A DNA stretch of 9,137 nucleotides from contig CAJXNF010000085.1 of assembly GCA_913056375.1 (NCBI GenBank), positions 1-9,137 on the forward strand, in the 5' to 3' direction. Under the pieces are notes generated by a model that worked only from the letters and a program-made list of their open reading frames with translations, made no database searches and was not told the origin of the DNA. The number at the start of each line of letters is the position of its first letter. Position 1 is the stretch's first letter. The position numbers and the translations under genes were made by a program. The DNA comes from an uncultured Pseudomonadota bacterium (GTDB taxonomy: Bacteria > SAR324 > NAC60-12). Below, one piece after another: positions 6,854-9,137 of this stretch.

Positions 6854-6922
6854 AAGATTCTCTGCATTTATCTTCGGGTAAGTACAGGGAATCTTCATCT
6901 GGGGAATCTGGCGAGATTCTCC
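6854..6922 (+). ncRNA. Candidate structured RNA element: two hairpins with interchangeable arms
   Basis: AAGATTCTCT (6854-6863) pairs with AGGGAATCTT (6886-6895) over 10 positions with one G-U. Next, GGGGAATCT (6901-6909) pairs with AGATTCTCC (6914-6922) over 9 positions with one G-U, closing a GGCG loop. All four arms share the same core, so arm 1 can also pair with arm 3 and arm 2 with arm 4. Such a set could switch folds, act as an mRNA 3' element, or be a repeated palindromic element. That it is transcribed is inferred from lying directly after the operon; the function is unknown. Confidence 0.35.
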
Positions 6923-6961
6923 AAGAGATGATCTTTGACAATTGAATCTGAAAAATTAACC

Positions 6962-7072
6962 ACTATTGCCGGCAAGTCTCTCGGCTAAGCAATAGTTCGA
7001 GCAAGGTAGAAATAAGACTACTTCGCTTGAATCACGCTGACCGTTCTTCCAGCAGACTTGCCTTGGCAAAGT
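6962..7072 (+). ncRNA. Candidate structured region: four further stem-loops
   Basis: This stretch is less AT-rich than the DNA after it. Stem one: ACTATT/AATAGT (6962-6967, 6991-6996) enclosing GCCG/CGGC (6968-6971, 6982-6985). Stem two: CAAGGTAG (7002-7009) with CTAC (7018-7021) and CTTG (7026-7029), with a TTCG bulge. Stem three: GCTG/CAGC (7036-7039, 7050-7053). Stem four: ACTTGC with GCAAAGT, ending at 7072. Individually the stems are weak; it is their density that stands out. No known RNA family was recognised. Confidence 0.25.
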
Positions 7073-7449
7073 GTAAATTAAGATAAATAGTGTAGAATTT
7101 TAGTGATCAGTTGCGAAATCTTTGATGCGCTAAATTTTTCCTAAGAGTTTCCTCAGATATTGACTAGAGATAGTTGTGTATTGAACTACTTTTGATTGAA
7201 AATATAGTAAGACTTAGATAGTAATAAACTTTGAAATTTAATTTTAGATCTGAGTATAGATAATAGTTTGCTATTTAAAACTCTAACAATAAAATAGCTG
7301 ACAATAAATATTTAAAAATTAAATGAGATCTTGTCAGTAATATTTAAATTATTAGTGAGCGTCTTTAGCTATGCTTCATAGATTATTTTTTTCGATAATA
7401 GAAGAAGAAGTAATCGAGTACTACCAACTGAATTAGTCATAGTCGATAG

Positions 7450-7498
7450 CAGGAGATTTTTGGGATCTTAAAAGTTTTCTGCCTCTCCTGAGTTTTTT
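7450..7498 (+). terminator. Orphan intrinsic-terminator-like structure
   Basis: CAGGAGA (7450-7456) pairs perfectly with TCTCCTG (7484-7490), followed by AG and six T residues (7493-7498). The 27-base loop is long for a terminator. No gene lies within 600 bases upstream on this strand, so it would end either a small RNA or a gene that has since been lost. Confidence 0.35.
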
Positions 7499-7946
7499 CG
7501 TTGTCACAAATAAAATCAATTAAAGTCAAGGACCTCAAAAAAAACTCCTATCTAGAACCATTCAAATTTGGCAAACCGACTTCTTTCGTAAAAAGGCCAG
7601 GAAATAAATTGGATCTACTGAAGATGTGTTTCTGAATCTCTTTACGAATTCCCAGTGTTTTCTTAATGATTTCTACCAATCGGCAAGAAGCTATTTTACG
7701 ATACACTCTATCTGTCCTGCTGATAACGAATATTCTGACCCCTTCGAGATGAAGGAATAAGATTTCCTCTTCAAATCATTGATCTTCCTCTTTGTGAATC
7801 ACCTCAAAGTTCTGTTCACAGTTGATTACTTGTTGCCCTAGTCAGTATTGAAAGTTGTGTAATCAGAGAAAAGAGAAGCGATGACGCTACACGATGATTG
7901 TGCAAGCTATCGGAAAGCCAATGCTTATTATTTATATAAGTACTTT

Positions 7947-7966
7947 TTTATTCATTTATGAATAAA
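7947..7966. repeat. Perfect 8-bp hairpin, possible left-end structure of the TnpB element
   Basis: TTTATTCA (7947-7954) and TGAATAAA (7959-7966) are perfect inverted repeats with a TTTA loop. It lies about 175 bases before the TnpB relic. IS200/IS605-type elements carry a subterminal hairpin at each end in place of terminal inverted repeats, so this is a possible left end. It may equally be chance in AT-rich DNA. Confidence 0.25.
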
Positions 7967-8126
7967 CTTATCTACTAAGTAGTTGCGCTTCTTGTTGTAA
8001 CCTACTAACCTGCGAAGCAAATACGGTGAAAACCATCGAAATCTACGCCTGTGGAGAAAAAGTAAGCCGACTTATCAATTAGTCGCATTATTTCGACGAA
8101 GCAGGAACCCAGATACCCGTCCCCCT

Positions 8127-8143
8127 CATAACCTCAAGTTATG
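8127..8143 (+). promoter_or_regulatory. Hairpin that buries the tnpB start codon
   Basis: CATAAC (8127-8132) pairs perfectly with GTTATG (8138-8143) around CTCAA. The last three bases of the stem are the predicted ATG of the TnpB reading frame, and no Shine-Dalgarno sequence is visible upstream. In RNA this would hide the initiation site. The pairing is certain; the control role is inferred. Confidence 0.4.
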
Positions 8144-9136
8144 CTGGTATCCCGAGTCTACAAATTTCGGCTAGAACCTACGCCCTTGCAGGAGAAGTAT
8201 CTACTGCGTGCGGCCATGGGTTGCCGATACATTTACAACTTGGGACTACAGCAACGAAACCTTGTTCGTGAAGACAATCTCCCCAGTCTGACCGAACTGT
8301 ACCACCAGCGTCTGCTGGCACTTCAGCAGCAGAAAGCAGCGCCTCAGGCTCATCAAAAACTAGCCAGGCAATCTTCACTTGGGAGTGATCAGAATCACTT
8401 GCAGAAGCCGATTCAGCATAGGGTGACAGGTCAGGCCCAGAGTAAGGAATTGACTGTGTTACGTAGACAAGTGGATTGGTTGCAGGAAATTCCATTCAGT
8501 TGTCTACAAAATGCCTTGGTTGTTGATCTTCACCAAGCCTTCCAGCACTTCTATCGTCGTGCCCAAAATGGTGAACGGATTCAAGGAGCTGCCAAAAACC
8601 CACTTGGTTATCCTGTTCCACGTCGCAAATCGCACCTTTCGATTCTCTGGAAGCCGAATGATGTCAGCATCAGATCGCTTTCAAAGGCATGTGGAGGGAA
8701 AGATTACTTTTCCTACATCAGGATGCCAAAGTGCCCAGGGCTGATGAAGATGCGTCAGGACCGACCGATTCCTGTAGAGTCCAAGATTGGTCAGAAGCGG
8801 GTGATTCAAGAATCTGATGGACATTGGTTCATTGGATTTACGGTCGAGGAAAACGTAGATTGGCAACTGGCTGAAGAAGATATTGGCTTCGTCACACTGG
8901 GTGGTGGTAGTCCTGTCGGTGTGCATGATGGAACTGCGTAACCACTGACTGAAAAACAAGGACGGAACAGCATGGGTCGGCGCTGCATTCATCTTTTGCA
9001 ATTTTCGAACTATTAAAAGAATACGTAGTTATAAAGAGATACAAAAAGAAAACCCTGGGAACGGGTCGTCCTAGAAGGCATGGTAAGGCCCACTCACACT
9101 CCTAGTCCTGCTGGGTTCAGGTTGAAGCAAAAATAA
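8141..9136 (+). pseudogene. tnpB: IS200/IS605-family TnpB relic with RuvC core and zinc ribbon missing
   Basis: TnpB is an RNA-guided nuclease carried by IS200/IS605-type transposons. The first 266 codons (to the TAA at 8939-8941) match its N-terminal half. YKFRLEPTPLQEKYLLRAAMGCRYIYNLGL (7-36) is the N-terminal helix-turn-helix region. WLQEIPFSCLQNALVVDLHQAFQHFYRR (113-140) and LGYPVPRRK (155-163) follow, then YIRMPKCPGLMKMRQDRPIP (192-211) and DGHWFIGFTVE (226-236). Where RuvC-I should read GIDxG, it reads IGFVTLGGG and then VHDGTA-stop, so the catalytic Asp appears lost. In the same frame, after stops at 9014, 9026 and 9032, bases 9035-9136 encode RDTKRKPWERVVLEGMVRPT then HTPSPAGFRLKQK-stop. 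This is the VRP...LKQ-type tail that ends many TnpB proteins. About half the normal protein (rest of RuvC, zinc ribbon) is gone, so nuclease activity is not expected. Confidence 0.8.
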
Positions 9137-9137
9137 A

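Larger units (their letters stand above)
6820..8140. other. Gene-free, AT-rich stretch with many hairpins
   Basis: No credible coding frame was found. The first 250 bases hold a terminator-like hairpin and a run of further inverted repeats (separate entries). From about 7080 the DNA is AT-rich with dense stops and no family resemblance. It contains an orphan terminator-like structure at 7450-7498 and a perfect 8-bp hairpin at 7947-7966. The last 200 bases are the upstream part of the TnpB relic. Confidence 0.6.
7947..9137 (+). mobile_element. Decayed IS200/IS605-type element (approximate extent)
   Basis: The extent is set on the left by the hairpin at 7947-7966 and on the right by the window edge, just past the tnpB tail stop at 9134-9136. 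No TnpA (Y1 transposase) gene is visible in the window. Both boundaries are tentative, and the right end with any guide-RNA region would lie beyond the window. Confidence 0.3.

Noticed and set aside
6935..6940. TTGACA as a promoter for the hairpin region after 6960
   Set aside because: The expected -10 window holds no TATAAT-like sequence, so a promoter is not supported.
6989..7072. Minus-strand reading ending in GKSAGRTVSVIQAK as a gene end
   Set aside because: The frame is interrupted by a stop only a few codons upstream and no start or further homology is visible.
8178..8495. Minus-strand open frame inside the TnpB relic
   Set aside because: It is a shadow of a plus-strand frame with clear TnpB motifs.

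Overview
The window looks like chromosome from a flagellated, Gram-negative-type bacterium. It holds the end of a flagellar filament-cap/export-chaperone block, a tRNA, a three-gene housekeeping cluster beginning with a signal-peptide protein, two long AT-rich gene-free stretches and the wreck of a TnpB-type transposon gene. The lineage cannot be fixed from the sequence. A proteobacterial or deltaproteobacterial-like (for example SAR324-like) origin is only a guess.

Layout. 3-1553: fliD, missing its 5' end, which lies outside the window. 1592-2122 and 2247-2696: two different fliS-type chaperone genes in tandem on the same strand, both ending in a similar short basic motif. 2697-3830: about 1.1 kb without a credible intact gene. 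It opens with a GC-richer 110-base island that may be a decayed TnpB tail on the minus strand. 3831-3903: tRNA-Arg(CCT). 3981-6819: a likely operon of a secreted or outer-membrane protein of unknown function, stand-alone mnmD (tRNA wobble-uridine methyltransferase) and a full-length but divergent PurD-family ATP-grasp ligase, with gaps of 25 and 12 bases. 6820-8140: about 1.3 kb gene-free. A probable terminator closes the operon, and a dense set of hairpins with interchangeable arms follows. 8141-9136: a TnpB relic that keeps its N-terminal half and, in the same frame nearly 200 bases later, a characteristic C-terminal tail. The RuvC nuclease core and zinc ribbon are missing.

How the genes work together. 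FliD caps the growing filament, and FliS proteins hold unpolymerised flagellin before export. Two FliS paralogues suggest more than one client, such as two flagellins or another export substrate. MnmD completes the mnm5 modification of U34 in certain tRNAs. The PurD-like protein has lost the signature residues of glycinamide ribonucleotide synthetase, so it probably ligates something else.

I found no CRISPR array, no complete insertion sequence and no clear defence system. The most interesting items are the divergent PurD-like ligase, the twin FliS genes, the internally deleted TnpB and the hairpin cluster after 6820.
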